DNA from: an uncultured Rhodospirillales bacterium
GTDB taxonomy: Bacteria; Pseudomonadota; Alphaproteobacteria; Acetobacterales; Acetobacteraceae
Direction: 5' to 3'
Length of the DNA: 64,000 nucleotides
Assembly: GCA_903823665.1 (NCBI GenBank)
Contig: CAIJTR010000036.1
Location: 1 to 64,000 of the forward strand
Positions within the stretch are counted from its first letter, which is position 1, and each line of letters opens with the position of its first letter. Under the pieces are notes generated by a model. It searched no databases, was not told the DNA's origin, and saw nothing but the letters and a program-made list of their open reading frames with translations. Shown piece by piece: positions 1 to 9,186 of this stretch. Both the position numbers and the translations under genes were made by a program.

Positions 1-28
1 GGTTCAATATGATCGGGCGTTGCTCTAG
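1..28. repeat. Right half of palindromic intergenic repeat (copy A, cut by window edge)
   Basis: The first 28 bases are the right arm of an inverted repeat whose complete copies lie at 9121-9186 and 49397-49461. They read GGTTCAATATGATCGGG followed by CGTTGCTCTAG. The left arm would lie outside the window. The next gene begins at 201, so this copy is also intergenic. I see no protein-coding content, so this is a non-coding REP-like or MITE-like element. Confidence 0.75.
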
Positions 29-200
29 TTGGAGAACGCGCGGCGGACAGCGCCGAGTTGTGACAGAGGTTGGCTGACTGCACGAATGGCATACTGCAAA
101 TGCAGTATTGTCACGTCCGCACCATCCATGGTTGCATCATGTTGTTTGGGCCAGTTTTTTGGCCGAAGCGATCGTCCCCTTGTATGTGATGGAGCCCTTC

Positions 201-578
201 ATGATAAAGAAGTTTAGTGCATTCTGCTTGGCTGCATTGGCAATGGTTTGGACGCCATCCATCGCACTGGCAGCGGGTCCATTTGATGGAAGTTATATCG
301 GCAGCACGATTAACATGACGGGTGGCAAGGGCACACAGGGCTGCCTGAATGCCAACAACAAAACCATCGTGGTGAAGGACAGTGTGCTCGACTACACCTC
401 CACCTCCACCAGCACACATGAAGTCTTTCACGACAAAATCCCCGTGGGCGCGGACGGCAACTTCAAGGGCACCGCAGGCCTTGGCGGCCAGATGTCTGGC
501 CAGTTCACGGCGACCGGCATGACCGGCCAATGGTCGGTTCTTGCCTGCCAATTCAAGATGGAATTCAAAAAGAGCTGA
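201..578 (+). CDS. Small secreted protein of unknown function
   Basis: This is a 125-residue protein. The ATG at 201 is preceded by GGAG at 191-194 and opens a clear Sec signal peptide: basic MIKK, a hydrophobic core, and a probable cleavage after SIALA near residue 24. The mature part of about 100 residues is rich in Gly, Thr and Ser and has two cysteines, one in GCLNANN and one in LACQF, that could form a disulfide. That composition suits a small beta-rich periplasmic or secreted protein. I recognise no family. A longer in-frame start at 108 would bury the signal peptide, so I rejected it. The gene stands alone, facing the convergent FkbH-like gene. Confidence 0.7.
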   Translation: MIKKFSAFCLAALAMVWTPSIALAAGPFDGSYIGSTINMTGGKGTQGCLNANNKTIVVKDSVLDYTSTSTSTHEVFHDKIPVGADGNFKGTAGLGGQMSGQFTATGMTGQWSVLACQFKMEFKKS

Positions 579-613
579 TCGATGAGGCTTTCTCAGGTGC
601 GCCTGCGATCGCT

Positions 614-2446
614 TTATGCTGGCTGAAGCGTGACGTGAGCGGGGATGGCGGTTGTGACGTTTAGCGCGCGCCGCCATTCCCCGCCGTCCTGCTCATATCC
701 GGTGCGGCTATAGAGATCGCGGGATAGGACGTTGGCGGCAGTTTCGGTGGCTGTCGCACGCACCTCGGAGTGACCGGAGTGCTTGAGATCAGCCTCCACC
801 ACCGCAAGCGTTGCCGTCTCCACGCCGAGACCGATCACTCGGCAGCTCATGACGAATTGCTCGATCACCGGGCCGAGCACGAGGGCGATGCAGACGATGC
901 CGTATTGGGAGAAGCGGTCGGAGACGTCCATTGCGTAGCCGCGCAGGCCGAGGGCGAAGCCTTCGACGTAATCGGCGTGCGTCCAGCGTTTGCCGGTGGT
1001 GTTGAACTGATTGGTTTTGTTCACGAGTTCAAACATGCGGGCAAAGCGCGGGTCGTCCACACTCGTGACAACATGCGTCGTTACTTGCACGCCAAGTGAA
1101 GCCTGAAATTCCTCGTGGCTCATCTGCCGCTTGCTGGTCTCGCGCACGATCTGGTTCTGTACCATTTCGGTGCGCCGGTCTGATTCATCGGTGATGGCGA
1201 TGGGCTGGAGTTCGGCGGACCAGAGCAGAATGCGGCGCAAGTAATACGGGTTGGCCCCAAGCAGGCGGATGTCGGGGAACGCCTGATGGATCGCCTCACG
1301 CTCGACTGGATTGTCGTCGATATAGACCACGCTTTTGGGTAGGAGATTGGTCTCGGCCAGAATCTCCTCCATGTTTTCGGCCTTGGATTTCCAGTTCACC
1401 TTGATGGAGACGAAGTTGGAGAGCGGAAAGAAGCCGCCGTAGACGCGCTCCCATGCCGTCACCGCGTTTGTCATCTCGTTCTTGCTGATGATCGACAGCA
1501 GCACGCCGCGGCGCTTGAGATACATCAGCGCCTCGATAAAGCCGAGCGGCCAACCGACCCGCTGGAACTCCACCGAAAGTTCGGCCTCTGCCGCGATGCC
1601 ACGCCAGGCAGTGTCATCAAGGTCGATGACCACGAGCTTGACCGCGTCGATCTGCCGGACGGCACGATAGGAGAGGACGATCTCCTCCGTCATGGCGATA
1701 TAGGCCTCGCGCGTACGGGTGCTGTAATAGCTGCTGACCGGGGCGAGAGACTCCAGCCGCTGCTGCGCGCCCTCGCGGGTTTTTTCGAATTCGTGGTCGA
1801 GTTCGGTGAAGAACGCGCCGTGGCAATCCGCCCAGATTGAATCATCCTGGGTGTAGCGTTTGCCGAAGCTGGACACGATGCCGTCGATATCCAGCATGAA
1901 GGCGTTTTTGTGCTGCTCGACGGAGAGCGTCAGCACCTCGTTCAGCTTTTCGACGTAATATCGTGGGTTGCGCAGGTCGTAGCGCGGCAGGAAACGGCCG
2001 ACCGGGTTGATCTGCGGGACGAGGAAATTGCCGACGAAGGTCAGCAGGCCGTGCGCGCGGTTCCAGCGTAGCGCGTTGCCGAGGAGGCGCTGGATTTCAG
2101 CGGCACTTGTATCGAAACGGGCCTGTTCGGCGGCGGCGTCGGAATAGCGCATGCGGAAATACAGATGCGCGGGCATGACGTAGTCGAGCGGGAGAACGAC
2201 GATTTGGAAATCATAGGCTTCAACCGGGCGGGGCAGAGCGGCGTTGGGGTCGTTGAGTGAGCCGATATGGACGAAATCACTCTCGATTTGATGCACTTCG
2301 CGCAGGAAGCCCTGGAGGTGATCGGCGGTGCAGACGCCGACCAGCAGGGCGCGCGTGGCGGGGAGCGGCGTGACCGCGAGGTCCGACGGGCATCGGAAGA
2401 GATCGCCGTCATGCACGTCCAGTCGGTTCGGAATCGGGTGCTGCAT
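614..2446 (-). CDS. FkbH-like HAD-IIIC family protein (orphan)
   Basis: A 610-residue protein with the FkbH layout. The N-terminal part (to about 265) resembles an SGNH-like region. It is followed by a HAD phosphatase-type domain with motif I DLDDT at 275-279, the ISKN segment and the VYIDDNPVERE motif. A C-terminal acetyltransferase-like region contains the NKTNQFNTT segment. Characterised FkbH proteins dephosphorylate 1,3-bisphosphoglycerate and load a glyceryl unit onto an acyl carrier protein in polyketide pathways. Motif I here is DLDDTAWRG rather than the common DLDNTLWGG. No carrier protein or synthase lies nearby, so the substrate is unknown. GAGG lies about 10 bases before the ATG. 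The gene diverges from the decarboxylase cluster. Confidence 0.85.
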   Translation of the reverse strand: MQHPIPNRLDVHDGDLFRCPSDLAVTPLPATRALLVGVCTADHLQGFLREVHQIESDFVHIGSLNDPNAALPRPVEAYDFQIVVLPLDYVMPAHLYFRMRYSDAAAEQARFDTSAAEIQRLLGNALRWNRAHGLLTFVGNFLVPQINPVGRFLPRYDLRNPRYYVEKLNEVLTLSVEQHKNAFMLDIDGIVSSFGKRYTQDDSIWADCHGAFFTELDHEFEKTREGAQQRLESLAPVSSYYSTRTREAYIAMTEEIVLSYRAVRQIDAVKLVVIDLDDTAWRGIAAEAELSVEFQRVGWPLGFIEALMYLKRRGVLLSIISKNEMTNAVTAWERVYGGFFPLSNFVSIKVNWKSKAENMEEILAETNLLPKSVVYIDDNPVEREAIHQAFPDIRLLGANPYYLRRILLWSAELQPIAITDESDRRTEMVQNQIVRETSKRQMSHEEFQASLGVQVTTHVVTSVDDPRFARMFELVNKTNQFNTTGKRWTHADYVEGFALGLRGYAMDVSDRFSQYGIVCIALVLGPVIEQFVMSCRVIGLGVETATLAVVEADLKHSGHSEVRATATETAANVLSRDLYSRTGYEQDGGEWRRALNVTTAIPAHVTLQPA

Positions 2447-2607
2447 CTTTGTCTGACCTCAGAAACATGGGCGGCGCCTGGCTTGGTCGCCCTGCATAGC
2501 GCGACAGGCGCGCCGCGTCGCCTCCGGCAGTTGGGAGGCAGCATTCACCAAAACCGAATTGATCGCCTATGGTTTGGAAAAGCTGCCCTCGGGAGGAAAA
2601 CGCGACG

Positions 2608-3165
2608 ATGAGCCAGGATGCAAACACCGGCCACACAGGCGGGACAATGGCGGCAGAGCCACGAGACTGGCCGCTCGAACTTCACCGGATTTTGCGCGCC
2701 GAAGATGTGCGGCAGATGTGTTTTGTACCGGATGCGGGGCATTCGCGGCTGATCAAGCTGTGTCAGGCGGACCCGGAGATGGCGACGCATGTGCTGACGA
2801 CTGAGGAGGAGGGCATCGCGATTGCTGCGGGCGCTTGGCTGGGTGGGCAGCGCAGCGTGGTGCTCATGCAGTCCAGCGGTGTGGGCAATTGCATCAACAT
2901 GCTGTCGCTGCCGGTGATTGGGCGGTTCCCGCTGCTGATGATGGTGACGATGCGGGGCGAGTGGGCGGAGTTCAATCCGTGGCAGATGCCGATGGGGCGG
3001 GCGACGGAGGCGACGCTGAATGCGATTGGCGTGGCCACCGTGCGGGCGGAGACGGCGGATGATCTGGTGGAGATCACCGCATCATCCGCGAAGATGGCGT
3101 ATGGGGCGGATCAGCAGATCGCCGTCATTATTTCGCAGCGTTTGCTGGGAGCGAAGAAATGGTGA
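2608..3165 (+). CDS. ThDP-dependent decarboxylase, alpha (PYR-domain) subunit, ComD-like
   Basis: A 185-residue protein matching the pyrimidine-binding half of a two-chain ThDP enzyme, such as sulfopyruvate or phosphonopyruvate decarboxylase. The TTEEEG segment at residues 64-69 carries the glutamate expected to activate the cofactor. It is followed by GAWLGGQRSVVLMQSSGVGN, the usual continuation in ComD. I chose ATG 2608 because GGAGG lies at 2592-2596; an upstream in-frame ATG at 2569 has no such site. It overlaps the beta subunit by 7 bases, indicating coupled translation. The true 2-oxoacid substrate cannot be read from the sequence. The downstream oxoprolinase and acyl-CoA dehydrogenase suggest a catabolic role. 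Confidence 0.85.
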   Translation: MSQDANTGHTGGTMAAEPRDWPLELHRILRAEDVRQMCFVPDAGHSRLIKLCQADPEMATHVLTTEEEGIAIAAGAWLGGQRSVVLMQSSGVGNCINMLSLPVIGRFPLLMMVTMRGEWAEFNPWQMPMGRATEATLNAIGVATVRAETADDLVEITASSAKMAYGADQQIAVIISQRLLGAKKW

Positions 3166-3752
3166 ATTTGTCCTTTACCCTTGACCGCCGTGACGTGGTG
3201 GCACGCTTGCTGCGGGATCGTGGCGAGGCGTTGGTCGTCACCGGGCTGGGTTCGCCGAGCTATGACGTGAATGCGGCGGGCGACCATAAGGGGAATTTCT
3301 ATCTTTGGGGCGCGATGGGTGCGGCAGCACTTGTCGGCATGGGGCTTGCGAAGGCTCAGCCAGAGCGGACTGTGCTGGCGATCACCGGCGATGGAGAGGC
3401 GCTGATGGGTCTGGGTGGGCTTGCCACGATCGCGGTGGCCAAACCGGCCAATCTGGTGGTGATTGTGCTTGATAACGGGCATTTCGGGGAGACCGGGATG
3501 CAGCAGAGCCATACCGGGTTCGGGCTGGATTTGGCGGCGGTGGGCAAAGCGGTGGGGTTTGCTGAGACGGGTGTGGTGACGGATGACGCGGGTGTGGAGG
3601 CATTGGCTGCCGCTCTGCACGCCCGGGCCACGGGTCCCCGGCTTTATGTGGTGCGGGTGAGGGCAGAGAATGTGGCGCGATCCCTGCCTCCGCGTGATGC
3701 GGTGTGGGGCAAGAACCGGCTGCGGGCGCATCTGGGGTTTGGAGTGTCGTGA
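3159..3752 (+). CDS. ThDP-dependent decarboxylase, beta (PP-domain) subunit, ComE-like
   Basis: A 197-residue partner of the preceding gene, carrying the diphosphate-binding domain. The ThDP/Mg signature is complete: GDG at residues 77-79 and the terminal Asn at 106 ([10 protein letters not shown]). It begins inside the last codons of the alpha subunit (overlap 3159-3165), so the two chains are almost certainly made together and assemble into one enzyme. Known members of this two-subunit type decarboxylate sulfopyruvate or phosphonopyruvate to the aldehyde. Nothing nearby synthesises coenzyme M or phosphonates, so I leave the substrate open. Confidence 0.85.
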   Translation: MVNLSFTLDRRDVVARLLRDRGEALVVTGLGSPSYDVNAAGDHKGNFYLWGAMGAAALVGMGLAKAQPERTVLAITGDGEALMGLGGLATIAVAKPANLVVIVLDNGHFGETGMQQSHTGFGLDLAAVGKAVGFAETGVVTDDAGVEALAAALHARATGPRLYVVRVRAENVARSLPPRDAVWGKNRLRAHLGFGVS

Positions 3753-3780
3753 GCGCGACGCTCATTTTGGAGATACATTG

Positions 3781-6700
3781 ATGTCTGGCTGGCAGTTCTG
3801 GGTGGATCGCGGCGGCACGTTCACGGACATTGTGGCGCGTCATCCGCAGGGGGCGCTGACGGCGCATAAGCTGTTGAGCGAGAATCCGGAGCGGTATCGG
3901 GATGCTGCGGTGGCGGGCATTCGTGGGGTGCTGGGGCTGGCACCAGGCGCGCCTATTCCGCCGGGTGTGATCGATGCGGTGAAGATGGGGACAACCGTTG
4001 CCACCAACGCATTGCTGGAGCGACGGGGGGAGCGGACGCTGCTGGTGGTGGGGCGCGGGTTTGGTGATGCACTGCGAATTGGCAATCAGGCCCGGCCACG
4101 GCTGTTCGATCTGGATGTTCGGTTGCCTGAATTGCTGCACGAGCGCGTGGTGGAGATCGGCGGACGTGTGAGCGTTGATGGTGACGAAATCGAGGAACTT
4201 GACGAGGACGCCGCGCGCGTGGCGTTCGCGCAGGCGGTGAAGGATGGCATTGGCGCGTGTGCGATTGTTCTGCTGCATGCCTGGAAATATCCGGCGCATG
4301 AGCAACGATTGGCGGCGCTGGCGCGGCAGGCCGGGTTTGCGCAGATCTCAGCAAGCCATGCCGTGAGTCCGCTGCTGCGGCTGGTGCCGCGCGGCGATAC
4401 GACGGTGGTGGATGCGTATCTGTCGCCCATTCTGCGCCGGTATGTGGAGCAGGTGGCGAGCGAGCTTCCGGGGGTGAAGCTATATTTCATGCAGTCCAAC
4501 GGCGGGCTTGCGGATGCTTCTGCTTTTGGTGGCAAGGACGCGATTTTATCTGGTCCCGCCGGTGGCATTGTGGGGGCGGCGCGAACGGCGGAGTCGGCCG
4601 GCCTGGGCAGCATCATTGGCTTTGACATGGGTGGCACGTCGACCGACGTGGCGCTGTATGACGGTGCGTTTGAGCGGGCGTTTGAGACGGAGGTGGCGGG
4701 CGTTCGTATTCGTGCGCCGATGATGGCGATCAACACGGTGGCAGCCGGTGGTGGCTCGATCTTGCACTTCGATGGTTCGCGTTATCGGGTGGGGCCGGAC
4801 AGTGCGGGGGCGGTGCCGGGGCCTGCGTGTTACCGGCGCGGCGGGCCGCTGACGGTGACGGATGCGAATGTGATGGTGGGCAAGATTCAGCCCACACATT
4901 TTCCAGCGATTTTTGGTGCGGAGGCAAATCAGCCTTTGGATGCCGACGTGGTGCGGGAGAAGTTTGCGGCGTTGGTTCCCGGTGTTGATGGGCGGGCGGT
5001 GGCGGAGGGATTCCTGCGCATCGCTGTTGCCAACATGGCAAATGCGATCAAGCAAGTTTCGCTGGAGAAGGGGCATGATGCGGCGCGGTTTGCGTTGCAG
5101 TGCTTCGGCGGTGCAGGCGGGCAGCATGCGTGTTTGGTGGCTGATGAGCTGGGGATGGACACCGTGTTCATCCATCCGTTTGCCGGTGTGCTTTCAGCTT
5201 ATGGCATGGGGCTGGCCGATCAGGCGGTGTTGCGCGAGCAGGCGGTAGAGCGGGAGCTTGGTGAGGATTTAGGCGTGCTCAATGAACTTGCTGACACGCT
5301 TGCGGCTGATGCTTCGGCTGCGTTGATTGCGCAGGGGGCGGATGCGGCGGGGTTGCGCGTGGAGCGGCGGGTGCATTTGCGCTATGCGGGCACGCAGGCG
5401 GCACTTGAGGTTCCGTTGGATGCTGATCTGCGCACGGCTTTTACCGAGGCACATCGCACGCGGTTTGGGTTTGTGACATCGGAGCGTGCGCTGATTGTCG
5501 AGGCTGTGGCGGTGGAGGCGGTGGCACCGGGTGTGCCAGTTTCTGAGCCGACGCTTTTGGCTCGGACAAAGGGTTCTCCCGTTTCAATCGATAGCGTTAT
5601 GGTTTGGACGGGCGGGGCGGAGCACTCCGCCCCGGTGTTTGAGCGGACGGCGTTGCTGGCGGGGGATCGGATTGCCGGGCCTTCGCTGATCCGTGAGGCG
5701 AATGCGACCACGATGGTGGAGCCAGGGTGGACGGCGGAGATCACATCACTGAACCATTTGCTGATGCGCCGCACCACGGCACGCGCTGGCGAGAATGCGG
5801 AGGCTTCGGGCAAGCCTGATCCAGTTTTGCTTGAGCTGTTCAACAATCTTTTCACCAACGTGGCGGAGCAGACCGGCATTGTGCTGGCGAACACGTCGCT
5901 TTCGGTGAACATCAAAGAGCGGTTGGATTTCTCCTGCGCAATCTTTGATGCGCAGGGGCGGCTGGTGGCGAATGCGCCGCATGTGCCGGTGCATTTGGGG
6001 GCTATGGGTGAGAGTGTTCGCACCGTGCTGCGCAATCGTGGGGCTTCGCTTCGGCCGGGCGACGTGGTGGCACTGAACAATCCGTATAATGGCGGCACGC
6101 ATTTGCCAGACGTGACGGTGATCACGCCGGTGTTTGATGCGGCGGGAGACCATATTCGTTTCTTTGTCGGATCACGTGGGCATCACGCTGATATTGGCGG
6201 GCTGACACCGGGCTCCACGCCTCCGCAATCGCACACGCTGGAGGAAGAGGGCGTGGTGATTGATGATTTCTTGTTGGTGGAGCAAGGAACATTTCGAGAG
6301 GCAGAGTTTCGGGCGCTGCTGTCGGGCGCGCGGTATCCTGCACGCTCGCCGGATGTGAACGTGGCGGATATCAAGGCGCAGGTGGCGGCGAATGAGCGCG
6401 GCGTGCAGGAGCTGGGGCGCGTGGTGACGCGCTATGGCTGGCAGGTTGTCACTGCCTATATGGGCCACGTCATGGACAATGCTGAGGAAAGTGTGAGGCG
6501 GGTGCTGGAGAGATTGCCGAGCGGTTCTTTCGCGCTCACCATGGACAATGGCTCGCCGTTGCGTGTTGCGGTGACGGTGGATGCGGCCACGCGGTCCGCC
6601 ACGGTGGATTTCACCGGCACCGGACCACAGGCCAGCGGCAATTTCAATGCGCCACCGGCGGTGACGCGCGCGGTGGTGCTGTATTGCTTCCGTTGCCTTG

Positions 6701-7344
6701 TGGGGGCGGATATTCCGCTGAACGATGGATGTTTGGTTCCGCTGAACATTGTGATCCCGCCGGGCACGTTCCTGTCGCCGGCGCCAGGTGCCGCGGTGGT
6801 GGCGGGGAACACCGAGGTGAGCCAGGCGGTGTGCAATGCGCTGCTGGGGGCGCTCGATGCGCTTGCGTGCAGCCAAGCCACGATGAACAACTTCTTGTTT
6901 GGCAATGCCAAGTATCAATATTACGAGACGATCTGTGGCGGCATTGGAGCGGGGCCCGGCCATAACGGGGCCTCGGCCGTGCAGACGCATATGACCAACA
7001 CGCGGATGACGGACCCGGAGGTGCTGGAGCTGCGCTATCCGGTGCGGCTGGAGGAGTTCAGCATTCGTCGTGGGTCCGGTGGTGCTGGGCAGTGGCGGGG
7101 TGGGGATGGGTCGATCCGGCGCATCCGGTTTTTGGAGCCGATGCAGGCGGTGATTGTGGCGTCGCGCAGGCGGGAGGGGCCGTTTGGGATGCATGGTGGG
7201 GCTTCGGGTGCGGCTGGGCTGCAGTATGTGGACCGGGTGGATGGCACGCGCGTGACCCTCACCGGGACGGATAGCGTCGAGATGGCCGCTGGTGATATCT
7301 TCACCATCGAAACGCCGGGTGGTGGCGGCTGGGGGGAAGCATGA
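3781..7344 (+). CDS. 5-oxoprolinase-type fused hydantoinase A/B protein
   Basis: A 1187-residue single chain. Residues 1 to about 670 form the HyuA-like ATP-binding half, with DRGGTFTD at 9-16 and a second phosphate motif GGTSTD at 284-289. From about residue 680 the HyuB half begins ([26 protein letters not shown]) and ends with the Gly-rich GGGGWG tail. Length and fusion order match ATP-dependent 5-oxoprolinase, which opens 5-oxoproline to glutamate. Related hydantoinases and ketone carboxylases share the fold, so the substrate is an inference. ATG 3781 has TTGGAG at 3767-3772. An in-frame start at 3670 would overlap the previous gene extensively. It overlaps the next gene by ATGA. Confidence 0.88.
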   Translation: MSGWQFWVDRGGTFTDIVARHPQGALTAHKLLSENPERYRDAAVAGIRGVLGLAPGAPIPPGVIDAVKMGTTVATNALLERRGERTLLVVGRGFGDALRIGNQARPRLFDLDVRLPELLHERVVEIGGRVSVDGDEIEELDEDAARVAFAQAVKDGIGACAIVLLHAWKYPAHEQRLAALARQAGFAQISASHAVSPLLRLVPRGDTTVVDAYLSPILRRYVEQVASELPGVKLYFMQSNGGLADASAFGGKDAILSGPAGGIVGAARTAESAGLGSIIGFDMGGTSTDVALYDGAFERAFETEVAGVRIRAPMMAINTVAAGGGSILHFDGSRYRVGPDSAGAVPGPACYRRGGPLTVTDANVMVGKIQPTHFPAIFGAEANQPLDADVVREKFAALVPGVDGRAVAEGFLRIAVANMANAIKQVSLEKGHDAARFALQCFGGAGGQHACLVADELGMDTVFIHPFAGVLSAYGMGLADQAVLREQAVERELGEDLGVLNELADTLAADASAALIAQGADAAGLRVERRVHLRYAGTQAALEVPLDADLRTAFTEAHRTRFGFVTSERALIVEAVAVEAVAPGVPVSEPTLLARTKGSPVSIDSVMVWTGGAEHSAPVFERTALLAGDRIAGPSLIREANATTMVEPGWTAEITSLNHLLMRRTTARAGENAEASGKPDPVLLELFNNLFTNVAEQTGIVLANTSLSVNIKERLDFSCAIFDAQGRLVANAPHVPVHLGAMGESVRTVLRNRGASLRPGDVVALNNPYNGGTHLPDVTVITPVFDAAGDHIRFFVGSRGHHADIGGLTPGSTPPQSHTLEEEGVVIDDFLLVEQGTFREAEFRALLSGARYPARSPDVNVADIKAQVAANERGVQELGRVVTRYGWQVVTAYMGHVMDNAEESVRRVLERLPSGSFALTMDNGSPLRVAVTVDAATRSATVDFTGTGPQASGNFNAPPAVTRAVVLYCFRCLVGADIPLNDGCLVPLNIVIPPGTFLSPAPGAAVVAGNTEVSQAVCNALLGALDALACSQATMNNFLFGNAKYQYYETICGGIGAGPGHNGASAVQTHMTNTRMTDPEVLELRYPVRLEEFSIRRGSGGAGQWRGGDGSIRRIRFLEPMQAVIVASRRREGPFGMHGGASGAAGLQYVDRVDGTRVTLTGTDSVEMAAGDIFTIETPGGGGWGEA

Positions 7345-8516
7345 ACGACGTGGTGCGCAGCTTGGAAAATCCGCGTGATCGGTATCGCGAAATCCGCGAG
7401 GAAGTGGCCAAGCTATGCTCGCGCTTTCCGGGTGAATACTGGCGCAAGCTGGATGAGACGCGGGCTTATCCCACTGAGTTTGTGAATGCGCTGACCGAGA
7501 GCGGGTATTTGGCGGCGTTGATCCCTGAGGAATATGGCGGCGTGGGCCTGCCGCTGTCGGGTGCCGCCGCCATTCTGGAGGAGGTTCAGCGCCAGGGCTG
7601 CAACGGCGGCGCATGCCATGCGCAGATGTATATTATGGGCACCATTCTGCGGCATGGATCACCGGCGCAGAAGGCGGAGTATTTGCCACAGATCGCATCA
7701 GGCAAGCTGCGCCTGCAGGCGTTCGGCGTGACGGAGCCGACGAGTGGAACGGACACCACGGCGCTGCGCACCACGGCACGCCGAGAGGGCGACAAATATA
7801 TCGTCAACGGACAGAAAATCTGGACCAGCCGGGCGGAGCATTCCGACCTGATGCTGCTGCTGGCACGCACCACGCCGCGTGATCAGGTGACGAAGAAGAC
7901 CGAGGGACTTTCGACGTTCATTGTGGACATGCGGGTGGCGAAGGGCCTGACCATCCGGCCCATTCGCACGATGATGAACCATAATTCGTGCGAGGTGTTC
8001 TTCGACAACATGGAGATCCCGGCTGAGAACTTGGTGGGCGAGGAAGGGCGCGGGTTTCGCTATATTCTGTCCGGCATGAACGCAGAGCGCATTTTGATTG
8101 CGGCGGAATGTGTTGGTGATGCGAAATGGTTCACCGAGCGTTCTGTTGCCTATGCAAAACAGCGTGAGGTGTTTGGGCGGCCGATTGGGCAGAACCAGGG
8201 CGTGCAATTCCCCATCGCGCGGGCCTACGCCAACATGCGCGCGGCAGAGTTGATGGTGGACGAGGCGCTGCGGATTTATGAGGCGGGCGAAAACCCGGGG
8301 GCCGAGGCGAACATGGCCAAGATGCTCGCCGCCGATGCTTCATTCGAGGCAGCAAATGCGTGCGTGCAAACGCATGGCGGGTTTGGGTTTGCGGAAGAGT
8401 ATGATGTGGAGCGGAAGTTCCGGGAGACGCGGCTGTATCAGGTGGCCCCGATTTCGACGAATTTGATCCTGTCGTATCTGGCCGAGCATGTGCTGGGGAT
8501 GCCTCGGAGTTATTGA
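7341..8516 (+). CDS. Acyl-CoA dehydrogenase family protein
   Basis: A 391-residue flavoprotein of the acyl-CoA dehydrogenase fold. It has the FAD/substrate loop [17 protein letters not shown], the [11 protein letters not shown] beta-domain strand and the C-terminal helical segment [16 protein letters not shown]. The usual C-terminal catalytic glutamate (YEGT in medium-chain enzymes) aligns here with APIS, so it is absent. A glutamate in MNAERIL (E249) stands at the alternative position used by isovaleryl-CoA dehydrogenase. It would oxidise a short or branched acyl-CoA with electron transfer to ETF. The start overlaps the oxoprolinase stop (ATGA), making it the last gene of the cluster. The substrate is unknown. 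Confidence 0.9.
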   Translation: MNDVVRSLENPRDRYREIREEVAKLCSRFPGEYWRKLDETRAYPTEFVNALTESGYLAALIPEEYGGVGLPLSGAAAILEEVQRQGCNGGACHAQMYIMGTILRHGSPAQKAEYLPQIASGKLRLQAFGVTEPTSGTDTTALRTTARREGDKYIVNGQKIWTSRAEHSDLMLLLARTTPRDQVTKKTEGLSTFIVDMRVAKGLTIRPIRTMMNHNSCEVFFDNMEIPAENLVGEEGRGFRYILSGMNAERILIAAECVGDAKWFTERSVAYAKQREVFGRPIGQNQGVQFPIARAYANMRAAELMVDEALRIYEAGENPGAEANMAKMLAADASFEAANACVQTHGGFGFAEEYDVERKFRETRLYQVAPISTNLILSYLAEHVLGMPRSY

Positions 8517-8593
8517 GGGGTGTGCTCCACGCCATTGTTTGTTGCGTTTTGGGTTCGGCCGGGAGCACGGTCGAAACTGAAGAAGGCATCCGG

Positions 8594-8947
8594 GTGTCGC
8601 AAATGATGGCACGTTATCGTTGGCTGTTTGGCCGCTGCGACCTGCTGATATGGTTTGCTGTGCCGTATGGAATCGCGGCATGCGTGGCAGCGAGGCTTCT
8701 GCCGCTTCCGGCGGTGCTGGATATTGTTCCAAACGCCAGGATGTTCTGGGTGTTCTTGGTCGCCACTATTTTCTATGCCATGGCATCGTTCGCGCCAGGT
8801 GTGACCCTGAACACCGACCACACATCACGGTGGAGCCATCGTAGTCAGGTATTGGTGTTTCCGAAGACCTTCATGCGCATCCTGTGCGTCGTCGTGATCG
8901 CCATTGAAGCGAGCCTATGGATCGCCAAGTGCACGTCCGCCAATTAG
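8594..8947 (+). CDS. Small three-helix membrane protein, hypothetical
   Basis: A predicted 117-residue protein with three hydrophobic stretches: DLLIWFAVPYGIAACVAARL, MFWVFLVATIFYAMASF and ILCVVVIAIEASLWIA. I place the start at GTG 8594 because GAAGG lies at 8582-8586, seven bases upstream. ATG 8603 lacks a well-spaced site. The frame is open back to 8513, overlapping the dehydrogenase stop. I recognise no family. The hydrophobic pattern and conventional ribosome site argue that it is real, but no conserved motif supports this. Confidence 0.5.
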   Translation: MSQMMARYRWLFGRCDLLIWFAVPYGIAACVAARLLPLPAVLDIVPNARMFWVFLVATIFYAMASFAPGVTLNTDHTSRWSHRSQVLVFPKTFMRILCVVVIAIEASLWIAKCTSAN

Positions 8948-9120
8948 CATGACGCGTTGACCTGGGACGCTGTGTTGGACTGGCGGGCATTTATGGGTAT
9001 CGAAACGATGCTGTTCCTGTTCAGCCAAAACAAACCTTGGCGACCCTCGGCTGACGCCAAAGGTGTTGCGTGAGGCTGTGCCACAGACGGGCGACAGGTC
9101 TTCGCGTTCCTTCACCGCGT
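8948..9120. other. Intergenic region without recognisable gene
   Basis: Between the small membrane protein and the palindromic repeat I see no credible reading frame, RNA gene or terminator. A 66-codon minus-strand frame crosses it but has no family features and no ribosome site. Confidence 0.5.
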
Positions 9121-9186
9121 CTAGACCAACGCCCCGATCAAATTGAACCGATTTGGTTCAATCTGATCGGGGCTAAGTTGCTCTAG
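9121..9186. repeat. Palindromic intergenic repeat (copy B, complete)
   Basis: The left arm (9121-9149, CTAGACCAACGCCCCGATCA then AATTGAACC) and the right arm (9155-9186, GGTTCAATCTGATCGGGG then CTAAGTTGCTCTAG) are near-perfect inverted copies around a 5-base loop. The right arm carries a small insertion (CTAAG) near its outer end, shared with copy C. Its right end overlaps the stop codon of the minus-strand transporter gene (9183-9185). It could fold as a long hairpin and act as a terminator, but there is no T-run. Confidence 0.8.

Noticed and set aside
614-2446. Polyketide biosynthetic cluster inferred from the FkbH-like protein
   Set aside because: No synthase, carrier protein or other fkb-type gene is present in the window.
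3382-4305. 307-codon minus-strand frame
   Set aside because: Opposes the ComE-like and oxoprolinase genes. The composition is typical of an antisense shadow and there is no ribosome site.
6172-7614. 480-codon open frame on the minus strand opposite the oxoprolinase
   Set aside because: High-GC shadow of the plus-strand gene. Its translation is Arg/His/Pro-rich, has no family motifs, and the plus strand carries clear conserved signatures.
8915-9115. 66-codon minus-strand frame in the gap before repeat copy B
   Set aside because: No ribosome site, no recognisable domain, mixed composition. Not supported as a gene.
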